In this document: positions 12,829 through 25,814 of the stretch, piece by piece
How the letters are laid out: each line of letters begins with the position of its first letter
How positions within the stretch are numbered: position 1 is the first letter of the stretch
Assembly (NCBI GenBank): GCA_933228675.1
Contig: OW121740.1
Coordinates: 8,895,442 to 8,959,441 of the forward strand
DNA: 64,000 nt
Direction of reading: 5' to 3'
Origin: Stomorhina lunata
Taxonomy: Eukaryota; Arthropoda; Insecta; Diptera; Rhiniidae
The notes under the pieces: model-generated
Told to the model about the DNA's origin: nothing
What the model saw: only the letters and a program-made list of their open reading frames with translations
The model's database searches: none
Made by a program: the position numbers and the translations under genes

Positions 12829-14185
12829 TGAAAAAAATTTACTTTCAAAATTTAAAAAAAAAAAATTTGTATTTCAAAAAATTGTATCTTAGTACTTTTA
12901 TTGATCCAAAAGTGATGACACATCTTCTGCTATGACAAAAATATTGACAAACATTATTGGTACTTTTTGAAATTTTTCTTAATTGCGGGAAAACTACATT
13001 TTGGTACATTTTTTACTTCAGAGATTTTATTATAAAATCTTAAAACTTTAATCTAGAATCTTTTTTTGAAAAGTTGCTTAACTATTGAAAAAAAAAATGC
13101 CAAAAAATGAAAAATGGTGCAATAACCTGCCTTTTAAGTCCAAATATCTAGAGGCAACTTTGAAATAAACTAGAACATTAGCGCCATAAAAATATTTAAA
13201 ATGAGTTTTCGATTTTTTTTTTATTTATTTAAACAACTTGAGAACTTAAATGCAATTATGTTTAACTCGAAAAAAAAACAAAAAAAGAATTTGTTAATCT
13301 CGAAAAAAAAACTAAACGCAATCATTAAATACTAACTTGTATGATGGAAAAAATATTGTATAAATATAGACAGACATTGCAACAGAAAACGTTGAAATTA
13401 CATACAAAAACTCATTTACTTGATACAAGTGTATTAAGAGTATTCACGAATAATACCAAAAACATGGCAAAAATTTAAATTTATATTTTGAAGTAAAAAA
13501 ATCTATCTATTTTGGAGAAAATAGTCAAAGTTACTTTTAGTATCTATAACTTTGAATACAATTTGTAAATTGCAAATTTGCACAATCATTTTACCCACAA
13601 AAGTGAATACCCTTACTGCACAAATTTAATGGCCACCATGCACTTTTATGCAACCAAGGTTTTTTCTTACCATTTCAAGCTTGAAAACTCATTTTTTGTT
13701 ACTTTTTCAATTTTTTATTTGTTTATTTTATTTATTTATAAATATTTTAGAAAATCTTTTGCAAAAGTTTCTTAACCAAAAGTTATTGAATTGTTTGGAT
13801 TGGATACTCGTATGTTTTGTTGGTTTTGTTTTTATAGTCTATTAATTTAAAGTCAATTGAAAGGTGTTTTTTTTTTTTTGCTTCAGGTCGTTTTCATTTT
13901 TAGAAGGGGACACTTTTTGCTAGTCGGACCGACCAACAAGTGTGTTTTTTTCCAGCACCAAAGGCGACTTAAAGTTTAGAAGTCAATTTTCATTGTTACG
14001 TGAGAAAATGTTGTTGGCTATTTAGTTGCCATGTTCTAAATATTTGAAGTATTTTGAAAAAAAAAAAAATTAAACAGATTTTTAACAATCGCAAAGTAAC
14101 CACTTAACAGATTTCCATTAAAAAATAGACATTTTGGAGATAAATTTTGTAAGAAAATATTAAATTTAATAAAATTGTCATTGAA
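12829..14185. other. Non-satellite island, no gene recognised
   Basis: AT-rich sequence with short open frames around 13578-13845 that look like chance. A slightly GC-richer patch at 13880-14035 includes TGCTAGTCGGACCGACCAAC and a TTTTTTTCCAG acceptor-like sequence, but no open exon with a donor could be followed. Confidence 0.5.
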
Positions 14186-15569
14186 CATTTTTTGTATAAA
14201 AAAGTCATACAAAATTGTTTGTTCTAAAATTTTCATAAAAAATTTTGATGGAAATTTTATAAAAATATTTTTATACTAAAAAAACTTCAAATTTGTTTGT
14301 ACTAAAAATTTTTCTAGAAAATTTTTTGTACTAAAAATTTTCTAAAAATTTTCTAGAAAATTTTTTGAATTAAAAATTTTTTATAGAAAATTTTTTGTAC
14401 TAAAAATTTTTTATAGAAAATTTTTTGTACTAAAAATGTTTATAGAAAATTTTTTGTAGTAAAACTTTTTATAAAAAATTGTTTGTACTAAAAATTTTTA
14501 TCGAAAATTTTTTTGTGCTAAAAATTTTTATAGATAATTTTTTGTACTAAAAATTTTAATAGAAAATTGTTTGTACTAAACATTTTTCTATAAAATTTTT
14601 AGTATTGAAGTATTTCTATAGAAATTTTTCTAGAAAATTTTTTGTACTAAAAATTTGTATAGAAAATTTTTTGTACTAAAAATTTTCTAGAAAATTTTTT
14701 GAATTCAAAATTTTTTATAGAAAATTTTTTGTATTAAAAATTTTTATAGAAAATTTTTTGTATCAAAAATTTTTATCTTTTGTACCAAAAATTTTTAAAG
14801 CAAATTTTTTGCACTTAAAATTTTTCTACAAAATTTTTTGTACTAAAAATTTTTCTACAAAATTTTTTGTACTAAAAATTTTATACAAAATTTTTTGTAC
14901 TAAAAAATTTTATACAAAATTTTATTTTAAGAAAATATTTTGTACTAAAAATTTTTTAAGAACATTTTTTGTACTAAAAATTTTCTATAAAAATTTTTAC
15001 TACAAACATTTTTTTTTCCAAATTTTTTGTAATAAAAATTTTTATAGAAAATTTTTTGTACTAACATTTTTTATAGAAAACTTTTTGTAGCAAAAATTTT
15101 TATAGAAAATTCTTTTACTAAAAATTTTTATAGAAAATTTTTTGTACTTAAAATTTTTATAGAAAATTTTTTGTACTAAAAATTTTTATAGAAAATTTTT
15201 TGTACTAAAATTTTTTATAGAAAATTTTTTGTAATAAAAATATTTTTTGTACTAAAAATTTTTATAGAAAATTTTTTGTACTAAAAATTTATATAGATAA
15301 TTTTTTATACTAAAAATTTTTATAGAAAATTTTTTGTACTAAAAATTTTTTGTAGAAAATTTTTTGAACTATAATTTTTTAGAGAACATTTTTTGTACTA
15401 AAAATGTTTACATAAAATTTTTTGTGCTAAGAATTTGTATAGAAATTTTTTTTATTAAAAATTATTAAAGAAAATTCTTTTGGACTAAAAATTTGTATAT
15501 AATTTTTTTTGTACTAAAAATTTTTATAGTAAATTTTTTGTACTAAAAATGTGTATAGAAAACTTTTTG
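14186..15569 (+). repeat. 29-bp satellite, block C (plus orientation)
   Basis: Tandem units with the layout ACTAAAAATTTTTATAGAAA followed by ATTTTTTGT, in the same orientation as 4757-8040. The core differs slightly (TTTTTATAGAAA rather than TTTCTATAGAAA), so this block is a subfamily. The block is split by the foldback element that begins at 15570. Open frames inside it, such as 14758-15090, are satellite translation. Confidence 0.93.
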
Positions 15570-15908
15570 TCAAATAAAACTCTTATTGCAAGCTCGAGGT
15601 CTTTTTTGTTGTTTTTATTTTATTAAATTTATTTTTAATTTAATAAATAGTCGATATTTCGTTATCCTAATAATAAATAAATAAAACAAACAATAAATAA
15701 AACAAACAATAAACTTACTATTCCTTATTAACTTTAATATTGGAATAGACATAAGTTTATTGTTTGTTTTATTGTCACTCATTTATTAAATCCTGATGAT
15801 GCTATCCAAAGGATAGCGAAATATCGACTATTTATTAAATTAAAAATAAATTTAATAAAATAAAAACAACAAAAAAGACCTCGAGCTTGCAATAAGAGTT
15901 TTATTTGA
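15570..15908. mobile_element. Foldback element with about 98-bp inverted arms
   Basis: The left arm 15570-15667 and right arm 15811-15908 are near-perfect reverse complements. The outer end is TCAAATAAAACTCTTATTGC and the inner end ...CGATATTTCGTTATCC. The roughly 143-bp centre contains further inverted pieces (CAAACAATAAACTTA and TAAGTTTATTGTTTG). It sits inside the 29-bp satellite, with a short non-satellite flank to the right (15909-15941). On the plus strand at 15793-15821 it carries CTGATGA, a spare T, the stem GCTATCC-AAA-GGATAGC, then GAAA, the layout of a hammerhead ribozyme core (see findings). It could be a nonautonomous foldback transposon or a pair of inverted terminal repeats from a Penelope-like element. 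No coding capacity. Confidence 0.75.
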
Positions 15909-15941
15909 GAAAAAGGAAAAGGTCGAAGAAAAGAATTACAC

Positions 15942-16570
15942 ATAGAAAACTTTTTGTATTAAAAATTTTTATAGCAAATTTTTTGTATTAAAAATTTTCA
16001 TAGCAAATTTTTTGTACTAAAAAATTTTTGTAAAATATTTGTTTGTACTAAAAATTTTTATAGAAAATTTTTTGTACTACAAATGTTTATAGAAAACTTT
16101 TTGTATTAAAAATTTTTATAGCAAATTTTTTATATAAAAAATTTTCATAGCAAATTTTTTGTTTTCATACTAAAAAATTTGTATATAATATTTTTCGTAC
16201 TAAAAAATTCTAAAGAAAATTTTTCGTATTAAAAAAATTCTATAAAAACGTTTTGTACTAAAAAATTTCTATGAAAAATTTGTTGTACTTAAAAATTTCT
16301 ATAAAATTTTTTTTTGTACTAAAAAATGTCTATAGAAAATTTTCATACTAAAACATTTGTATAGAAAATTTTTCATACTAAAAAATTAAAAAAAAAAATT
16401 TTAGTACTTAAAAATTTTTTATAGAAATTTTTGGTTAAAAATTTTTTTTTTTAATATTTTTTCTTTTAGTACGAAACATTTTCTTTAGAAATTTTTTCGT
16501 TTGAAAAATTTTCCATGGAAATGTTTTAGTACAAAAAATTTTCTAAATAATATTTTTAGTACAAAATATT
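15942..16570 (+). repeat. 29-bp satellite, remainder of block C
   Basis: Resumes after the foldback element with the same orientation. From about 16400 the orientation appears to flip (TTTTAGTACAAAAAATTTTC), giving a small inverted junction at the edge of the array. Confidence 0.85.
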
Positions 16571-18076
16571 AATATCTAACCAAAAAAATTCTAAATAAAA
16601 TGATTTATACAAAATTTTTCGAATTAAAGGAAGTCATGTTTATTAAAAGAATATCAGGAAGATCAGGAAGAAAAACATTGAACAAAGAAATTTTATATTG
16701 TACGGTAAATTTGTATTTTACTTAATATAGCTACAAATTTTATTCGGAACAGTCCTTTGATAATTGCCTTGTTTTAATTAACATTTCGATGTTCTAGATC
16801 GGAGAAGGGCACAATTTATGTTTCTTATCACAAGTGGTTATTGTCATAAATACATGTATTTTATTATTGTGCGCCCTCCACTGTTCTAAATATATGTATT
16901 TTAAAGACCAAGTGCATTTGAAATTTAAGTGGTTTTGTTACAGTTCCTCAATAAATATTTATATTTTTTTTCACTCTCTCTCCCTATGAAAATGGCGGCA
17001 AAGTGAAATTTGCACATTTTTTTCTATAAATCATTTTGGGAAAATTTTGCTTAAACTTTATTGGCTTTACAAAACTTTTATTTGTTTACCTAAAAAAGGT
17101 TACAATAAAAATATTAATTCATTTTTATTCATTTCAATAAATTTATTTGTAAAGAAGAGAAGGTGTGCCAAGAATTTCAATATGAAAAACCGAAAACAAC
17201 AATAAACAAACCAATACGAGAAAAAGAATTGACACATTTGAAGTCATAAACAGAGAAGAGTGAGTGAGTAAAAACAATAAACAAAATTCCCTCATGTCAT
17301 TAAACTCTAAAAAGGTAAATAATAGAAGACACCAAACATATTTACATCTTTACATACACACACACACATTCAAACATGTAAACTCATCTCCATAAATGTA
17401 AATCTGTTTGTAAAATGCCTGTAAATATGTTCGCAAACGATGTAATGACTTCTTCTAACTTAAGTTTAATTGACAATTTATCATTTTAGAGGAGTCTATT
17501 TTCTTGGCAATTACATGGAAAATCTAAAACAAATAGAAAAAAATGTACATAATTTCAAATTAATAAAATTGAATACACACGTTCATTTTTAAGTTCAAAT
17601 TGTTTTGTATTCGATTGTTTTGAATCCAAAATTAATATTCAGTTTACATTTAAAGGTAATTGACAAATATGTAGAATGTGTTGGTTTTTATGCTGAGAAT
17701 TTTTTGAAAACATTAAAAGCCGCCTACACTTTGTTTTACGTGCAAATAGATTTCGAACTAAAAAATGTTTTTTTTTTATTAAATAGAAACGTGATTGTCT
17801 ATTTAATGATTTGGAAAAATGAAACATTTATAGAAATAATTGACCTCCTAATTTGAATTATAGAGTTATAAATAATATTTAATTACAAATAATAATTTAA
17901 AATTTTATAGTTTTACCTTTTACTATTAAAACATTTCAGTGTAGATGGATTCATAGAGAAAATGGGAAGAAAAATCTGAAAAATACGAAAAAGAAAAGAT
18001 CAGCTTTATTTAATAATTCTAAAATTAAAGACATACCATAGAAATGTCAAACTATCGATAACTTTTCTATACAAAA
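16571..18076. other. Non-satellite island, no gene recognised
   Basis: AT-rich sequence. An imperfect inverted pair (GGGCACAATTTATG near 16807 and ATTATTGTGCGCCC near 16863) and a CA-dinucleotide run near 17350-17370 are visible. The overlapping short frames at 17605-17856 are AT-rich and unconvincing. Confidence 0.5.
17350..17370. repeat. CA microsatellite
   Basis: Run of ACACACACACAC. Confidence 0.8.
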
Positions 18077-18884
18077 GTCATCTTATTGTTAACATTTTTT
18101 GCACTAAAAATTTTTATAGAAATTTTTTTTTTGACCAAAAATTGTTATTTAAAATTTTTTGTACTAAAAATAAAAAAAAAATTTGTTCAAAAAAATTTAA
18201 AATAAAATTTTTGTACTCAAAATTTTTAGAGATAATTTTTTATACTAAAAATTAAAAAAAAATACATAAATACATAATTTTAAATAAAACTTTTATACTA
18301 AAAATTTTTGAGAACATTTTTTGTATAGAAAATTTATCGATCGGATTTATTAAAATTTTTTTTATTAAAATTTTTTTATAGTAAAAAATTACTATCGAAA
18401 ATTTTTTGTACAAAAAAGATAATTTTTTTGTACTTAAAACTTGTTTTGTGCTTTCAAATTTCTATCGAAAATAAAGAGGATAAAATCCTATCGTTAGTTT
18501 TTCTATGAAAAAGTCATCCTATGGAAAGGTTAAAATTTTTATATAAAAATTATCCTATAGTTAAAATTTTTTGTACTAAACATTTTTATGGAAAGTTTTT
18601 TGTACTAAAAATTTGTATGGAAAATTTTTTGTACTAAAAATTTCTATATAATTTTTAAAATAAATAATTTTTAGAAGAAATACTAAAAGTTTTTAAAAAA
18701 CATTTTTTGTACAAAAAATTTTTAAAGAATATTTTTGTACTAAAAATTTTAAGAGAAAATTTTTTGTACTAAAAATTTTGTATAGAAATTTTTTGTAGTA
18801 AAAAATTTCTATAGAAAATATTTTGTACTAAAAAAAATTCTATAAAAAATTTTTCGTGCTTAAAATTTTTCTGTACTAAAAAAT
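18077..18884 (+). repeat. 29-bp satellite, block D (degenerate)
   Basis: Diverged TACTAAAAATTT / AAATTTTTTGT units in plus orientation, mixed with the first isolated AAAGTCATCCTAT segments of the 31-bp family (18500-18520). It grades directly into the 31-bp array without an intervening unique sequence. Confidence 0.85.
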
Positions 18885-21510
18885 TTCATCCTATCGTTAA
18901 CTTTTCAATAGAAAAGTCATCTAACTGATAACTTTTCTATAGAAAAGTCATCTGATCAATAACTTTTCTAAAGAAAAGTCATCCGATCGATAACTTTTCT
19001 ACAGAAAAGTCATCCGATCGATAACTTTTCTATGGAAAAGTCGTCTTATCGATAACTTTTCTACAGAAAAGTCATCCTATCGATAACTGTTCTACAGAAA
19101 AGTAATTTTATAGATAACTTTTTTATATATCTTTTCTATGTTTCTATCGAAAAGTCATCCTACCAATGACTTTTCTATCGAAAAGTCATCCAACCAATGA
19201 CTTTTCTATAGAAAAGTCATCGTTAGGATGACTTCATCCTATCAATAACTTTTCTATAGACGAATCACCCTATCGCTAGCTTTTCTATAGAAAAGTCATC
19301 CTATAGCTAACTTTTCTATAAAAAAGTCATCCTATCGCTAGCATTTCTATAAAAAAGTCATCCTATCGTTAAAATTTTTTTGCACTAAAAATTTTTTTTG
19401 ACTAAAAATTTTTATAGAATTTTTTTTTTTTTTTTTTTTTTGACTAAAAGTCTAAAAATTTTTTGTATTAAAAATTTCTATAAAAAATAAATTCTATAGA
19501 AGTTTTTTAATATAAAAAATCTTCTATAGAAATTTTTCGTGCTTAAAAATTTTCTATAGAAAATTTTTATAGAAAATTTGTTGTACTAAAAAATTTCATA
19601 TTATCGTTAACTTTTCTATAGAAAATTCTATAGAAGTTTTTAATATAAAGAAATTTTCTATAGAAATTTTACGTGCTTAAAAATTTCTATAGAAAATTTT
19701 TTGTATTAAAAAATTTTTATAAAGAATTTGTTGTACTAAAAAATTTCATATTATCGATAATTTTTCTATAGAAAAGTCATCATATCGTTAACTTTTTTAT
19801 GGAAATGTCGTCCTATCATTTACTTTTCTATAAAAAGGTCATCCTATCGTTAACATTTCTATAGAAAATGAATCCTCTTGATAACTTTTTTATATAAAAA
19901 TGATCCTATCATTAACTCTTATGAAGAAAAGTCATCCTACCGATAACTCTTCTATAGAAAAGTCATCCTATCGATAACTTTTCTATAGAAAAGTCATCGT
20001 ATCGATAACTTTTCTATAGAAAAAACATCCTATCGATAATTTTTCTATAGAAAAGTCATCCTATCGATAATTTTTCTACAGAAAAGTCATCCTATCGATA
20101 ACTTTTCTATAGAAAAGTCATCCTATCGATAACTTTTCTGTAGAAAAGTCATTCTATCGATAACTTTTCTATAGAAAAGTCATCCTATCGATAACTTTTC
20201 TATAGAAAAGTCATCCTATCGATAACTTTTCTATAGAAAAGTCATCCTATCGATAACTTTTCTATAGAAAAGTCATCCTATCGATAACTTTTCTATAGAA
20301 AAGTCATCGTATCGATAACTTTTCTATAGAAAAGTCATCGTATCGATAACTTTTCTATAGAAAAGTCATCCTATCGATAACTTTTCTATAGAAAAGTCAT
20401 CCTATCGATAACTTTTCTATAGAAAAGTCATCCTATCGATAACTTTTCTATATAAAAGTCATCCTATCGATAACTTTTCTATAGAAAAGTCATCCTATCG
20501 ATAACTTTTCTATAGAAAAGTCATCCTATCGATAACTTTTCTATAGAAAAGTCATCCTATCGATAACTTTTCTATAGAAAAGTCATCCTATCGATAACTT
20601 TTCTATAGAAAAGTCATCCTATCGATATCTTTTCTATAGAAAAGTCATCCTATCGATAACTTTTCTATAGAAAAGTCATCCTATCGATAACTTTTCTATA
20701 GAAAAGTCATCCTATCGATATCTTTTCTATAGAAAAGTCATCCTATCGATAACTTTTCTATAGAAAAGTCATCCTATCGATAACTTTTCTTTAGAAAAGT
20801 CATCCTATCGATAACTTTTCTATAGAAAAGTCATTCTATCGATATCTTTTCTATAGAAAAGTCATCCTATCGATAACTTTTCTATAGAAAAGTCATCCTA
20901 TCGATAACTTTTCTATAGAAAAGTCATCCTATCGATAACTTTTCTATAGAAAAGTCATCCTATCGATAACTTTTCTATAGAAAAGTCATACTATCGATAA
21001 CTTTTCTATAGAAAAGTCATCCTATCGATATCTTTTCCATAGAAAAGTCATCCTATCGTTAACATTTCTATAGAACATGCATCCTCTTGATAACTTTTCT
21101 GTATAAAAATAATCCTATCGTTAACTCTTATGAAGAAAAGTCATCCTATCAATAAGTCTTCTACAGAACAGTCATCCTATCGATAACTTTTCTATAGAAA
21201 AGTCATCTTACCGATATCTTATCTATAGAAAAGTCATCTTATCGATAACTTTTCTATGGAAAAGTTATCCTATAGAAAAGGCATCCTATCGATAACTTTT
21301 CTATAGAAAAGTCATTCTATCGATAACTTTTCTATAGAAAAGTCATCCTATCGATAACTTTTCTATAGAAAAGTCATCCTATCGATAACTTTTCTATAGA
21401 AAAGTCATCGTATCGTTATCTTTTCTATAGAAATGTCATTCTATAGTTAAAAAAAAGTCACACTATCAATAACTTTTCTATAGAAAGTCAAGCTATCGTT
21501 AACATTTTTT
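18885..21510 (+). repeat. 31-bp TATCGATA satellite, plus orientation
   Basis: About 75 tandem 31-bp units made of TTTTCTATAGAAAA plus the spacer GTCATCCTATCGATAAC. At about 19375-19770 the array returns to 29-bp-type units (TGCACTAAAAATTTTT and similar), so the two families are interleaved. Units at 19930-21060 are almost identical to each other, while the edges are diverged. Each canonical spacer contains the octamer TATCGATA. Confidence 0.96.
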
Positions 21511-23020
21511 CAGAAAAGTAATGTTAAAGTTGTTTTTGGTCATTGGCCTGATTTTAAATTTATCCGAAAATAAATAAAATTTTTAATTTATGTTAAAATC
21601 AATTAAATTTTGATTAAACCTGTTCTGTTGTTAAATTTGTTAATACTTAAGTAACATTTTTTTCTTTCATAATTTATAAAATTTTGTCCATATTTTTTTT
21701 TGGTTAAAACTAAAACTTAATGCAGTTTGACCAACTTCTTTTTCTGTGCGAAAATTTATTCACATGCATTCATTCATTCATTCATTTATGGGAATTTAAC
21801 TTTGAACTATCAGTTGATTTGAGTTGAGTTTCCTTTTCTTTGAATTTTGAAATTTTGTTGGATTTCGATGTTTTTGTTTATTTTAGTTAAAACCGCATTC
21901 CTGGCAAAAACTTAAAAGTTTTGCCTAATCTAAAATGTTGTTGACTTGAGACTTGCAACAAGTGTGTTTTGGTGGCAAGCAACATTTTTTTCGCTAAAGT
22001 TGCTTAAGTGTTGCAAAATGTTTAAATTTATTTACAATAAAATAATAAGAAAAAACTATTTAAAACGTGGTTTTTAAGGTGTGTTTTAAATAGTCAATTG
22101 GTTGTTAGTTTTCGATGCCAAGTTTTTTTTTTTTTTTGTATTTGAGAATTAAATATTTACACTTTGGGTTTTCTCATAAAGACTTTTAAGATAAAAATTG
22201 CAGTAATTAAATGTAAATAATGGTTTGTTTGATAAATATCATTATTATTTAGATTAAGAGCTGGTGCTATTAATTAAAATCTTTTAATTAATATCAAAGT
22301 CACAATAAACGAAACATTTTAATTAGTTGTATTTAAACTAATTAAGACAAAATATCTTGTTTCTATTTGCACTAAAGACATTTACAGACTTTTTATTTCA
22401 AAAGAAAATTCGAACAATTCGAACACGTTGCCAACTTTCTGAAAAAACATTAAGAAAACAGCTGATTTCCCTTTAGTAATCCCAAGTTTTTGAAAATTCA
22501 AAAATTTCTTATAATTTATTTTTATATCATTTTTAAACTTTGAATTCTGAATATTTTTTCTAGTGACTAATAATTTCTTGTTTAAGTATTTTTTAATTAT
22601 TTTGTTTACATAAATTTACGCTTTTAGGCGAAATGTTCAGTTGACACGAACATTAACTAATAATTAGCGAAAAAATAAAATATTAAATCATATTTTGTAT
22701 TTAATTTAATATTATTTATTTAATTAATTCAAACCTGAATTACAGTAACAAATTGTTATATTATAGAAATCTTAATTGTTTAAAAGAAATTAATCAATTA
22801 AATGATAATTACATATTTTTGAACAAATTGTAGGCAAAAACTAAAAATAAAATTAATTATCTGAAATATAGAAAAACAAGTGATTAGGGTAAAGATTATT
22901 AAATAAATAATATTAAGTAATTGAAAATAAATTAAGAAGAAAACAAAAAAATTTAAATTATAATTATTTTCAACTGAAAAGTAAGCGATATAATCTATAT
23001 ACATAAATTTGATGAATTAT
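21511..23020. other. Non-satellite island, no gene recognised
   Basis: AT-rich sequence with an ATTC microsatellite at about 21766-21788. The frame at 22798-23004 (minus) is low-complexity and hydrophobic, as expected from AT-rich DNA. I see no RNA gene or transposon. Confidence 0.5.
21766..21788. repeat. ATTC microsatellite
   Basis: Short run of CATTCATTCATTCATTCATT type. Confidence 0.85.
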
Positions 23021-24500
23021 TTATAGAAAAGTTTTCGATATAATGAATTTTCTATAGTTTTCTATCGAAAACTTATCGGTAGGATGAAATTTTGTTAAAA
23101 AAGTTATCAATAGGATGACATTTGGAAAAAAAAACTCACCCATATCTAGACTTTACTATAGAAAAGTTAACGTTTTCTAAAGAAAAGTACAATTTTTATA
23201 AAGAAAAGTACTCGATTTCTATAGAAAAGTACTAGTTTTCTATAGAAAAATGCTCGTTATCTATAGAAAAGCACTCGTTTTCTATAGAAAAGTGCTCGTT
23301 TTCTATAGAAAAGTACTCGTTTTCTATAGAAATCGTTTTCTATATCGTTTTCTATACAAAAGAAATCGTTTTCTATAGAAAAGTTATCGTTTTCTTTAGA
23401 GAAGCTATCGATTTAGAGACTTTTCTAGATAAAAAGTTGTCGATATGGAGAATTTTCTAAAGAAAACTTATCGATATCGCGAATTTTCTAAAGAAAACTT
23501 ATCGTTATCGAGAATTTTCTAAAGAAAACTTATCGATATCGAGAAGTTTCTAAAGAAAACTTATCGATATCGAGAATTTTTTAAAGAAGACTTATCGATA
23601 TCGAGAATTTTCTAAAGAAAACTTTTCGATATCGAGAATTTTCTAAAGAAAACTTATCGATATCGAGAATTTTCTAAAGAAAACTTATCGATATCGAGAA
23701 TTTTCTAAAGAAAACTCACAGATATCGCTAAGTTTCTAAAGAAAACTTATAGATATCGAGAAGTTTCTAAAGAAAACTTATCGATATCGAGAATTTTTTA
23801 AAGAAAACTTATCGATATCGAGAATTTTCTAAAGAAAACTTTTCGATATCGAGAATTTTCTAAAGAAAACTTATCAATATCGAGAATTTTCTCAAGAAAA
23901 CTTATCGATATCAAGAATTTCCTAAAGAAAACTTATCGATATCGAGAATTTTCTAAAGGAAACTTATAGATATTGAGAATTTTCTAAAGAAAACTTTTCG
24001 ATATCGACAATTTCTATAGAAAACTTTTCGATATCGACAATTTTCTATAGAAAACTTTTCGATATCGACAATTTTCTATAGAAAACTTTTCGATATCGAC
24101 AATTTTCTATAGAAAACTTTTCGATATCGACAATTTTCTATAGAAAACTTTTCGATATCGACAATTTTCTATAGAAAACTTTTCGATATCGACAATTTTC
24201 TATAGAAAACTTTTCGATATCGACAATTTTCTATAGAAAACTTTTCGATATCGACAATTTTCTATAGAAAACTTTTCGATATCGACAATTTTCTACAGAA
24301 AACTTTTCGATATCGACAATCGAGAATTTTCTATAGAAAACTTTTCGATATCGACAATTTTCTACAGAAAACTTTTCGATACCGACAATTTTCTACAGAA
24401 AACTTTTCGATATCGACAATTTTCTATAGAAAACTTTTCGATATCGACAATTTTCTATAGAAAACTTTTCGATATCGATAATTTTCTATAGAAAACGTTT
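23021..24500 (+). repeat. 31-bp TCGATATCGA satellite, plus orientation, with a 21-bp subtype
   Basis: Three sub-blocks. At 23205-23400 the period is 21 bp (CTATAGAAAAGTGCTCGTTTT is one unit). At 23430-24000 the units are 31 bp with AAAGAAAACTTATCGATATC then GAGAATTTTCT. At 24000-24500 they are 31 bp with the fuller core TTTTCTATAGAAAA plus CTTTTCGATATCGACAA. The last sub-block is the most homogeneous. The orientation is opposite to that of the array at 25815-27715. Confidence 0.95.
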
Positions 24501-25814
24501 CGTTTCTCGACCTCAGTTATTTAGTTTCTCTTTATAATTTAGCCGTTTTACAGCTGCATTTTAAATCTTCCGCCGTTAAATTCTCGTCGCCTGCGTTGTC
24601 TGTTGCAACCATAACCTAAAATTTTTATTGCCAAAACTCTTTATTAAAGTGCGTTATAAAAATTTGTAAATAAAATTTAACTTGAGGCTATTTTAAACAA
24701 AAATATTTACATTTATCTTGAAGTTTTATTTAATCGCAAAAAATCCCCTTCAATAATTTTTATTCAAGATTAAAAAAAATTTTAATAAATAACAATTTTT
24801 TTTTTTAACTGGAAAATCTTGGGAATTAAAAATATTTTCAACGAATTTTGTTGTTAAAAAAAAGGTGTCTTGCAATACAATTTATGGTAAATTTAAGAGT
24901 TAATTTTGCAGGTTTTATTTTAAACCAAAAATGAAGTTAATTGTCGTTTTATTGTAGTAAGATCTTTTTTATTGTAGCATAATTTTTTTTGTACATTTGG
25001 CCATTTATTGACGATTTGTCTTTGTTAATTTAACTTTCTGGTTTAATATGAATTTTTTGTTTTGATTTGATCATTAACCTCAATTTAGTTTCATTTATTC
25101 AGTTACAATGTTGCCTTATTTTGATGAAACAAACAAAAAAAAATGTTGTGAAAATCTGGTAAGGTTGCAAAAATGATTGCACTTTGTTTTTATGGTTAGG
25201 GTATTTTTTTGTCTGTTTTCATTAAGTTACTTTTAAGTAACTTAATTTTCAATATCGGTTTAATTTTTTCTACTATTTTCCTCGCTTTTTTCTTTGCCAA
25301 TGTATTAACGCGTTGCCAACTATTAACTGCAGCTTAAGATTAAATGGCAATGCTAAAAGAGTTACCCTTGTTTCAATCTAATAACACTTTACAAAAATAA
25401 TCATTTCTTATTTCTAAGGGGTCAGAAAATAGTTTGAGGCCATGTTTGAATCTATTTTGTTTGACTTAAAACGTACATATTAAAAAATTGACTCTAAAGT
25501 TCTTCCCCTGATCTTATTCTTAATTTAATGCATTTTATTAATTCCAAACACCTTTTGAAATTCTTAAGAAATAATATCTTATGCCTTGGGATACTAATTT
25601 CATAACAAGTTTTTTAAATATTTAATTTAGTGTTAATTGAACAAATATGAAATGAACACGTGAGTTTTGTTATAAATGTTAATTATTTGAAAGTGATATA
25701 TAAATTATTTCAAACTGAATATTTTCTTTTATAGAGATACATTTCTGCAATTGGAATGGTAATGGACATAAACATGTGCTTAATAATTTGAAATCCAAGA
25801 ATTTTTTTCAAACA
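24501..25814. other. Island flanked by inverted 31-bp arrays
   Basis: The left end (24500-24620) is noticeably GC-richer, with CTTCCGCCGTTAAATTCTCG and TCGCCTGCGTTGTCTGTTGC, and holds the exon candidate below. The rest is AT-rich with no gene visible. The island lies between two arrays of the same monomer in opposite orientation. Confidence 0.5.
24532..24615 (-). CDS. Candidate small exon, unknown product
   Basis: On the minus strand, TTTTAG at 24616-24621 could be a splice acceptor. It is followed by GTT ATG and a 26-codon frame, MVATDNAGDENL... to ...KTAKL, stopping at 24532. A GTAAAA at 24551 downward could be a donor, giving an exon of 24552-24615. GC content is far above the surroundings and third positions are GC-rich. 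A second frame across the same exon is also open, so the reading frame is uncertain. It would be downstream of the first-exon candidate at 54792-54924 on the same strand, but I cannot show they are joined. It may instead be a noncoding or regulatory segment. Confidence 0.2.
   Translation of the reverse strand, partial: VMVATDNAGDENLTAEDLKCSCKTAKL

Noticed and set aside
15570..15908. Foldback as a simple assembly palindrome
   Set aside because: Arms differ at a few positions and enclose a distinct centre with a short non-satellite flank to the right. A chimeric-read artefact would normally give perfect arms and mirror the flanking satellite as well.
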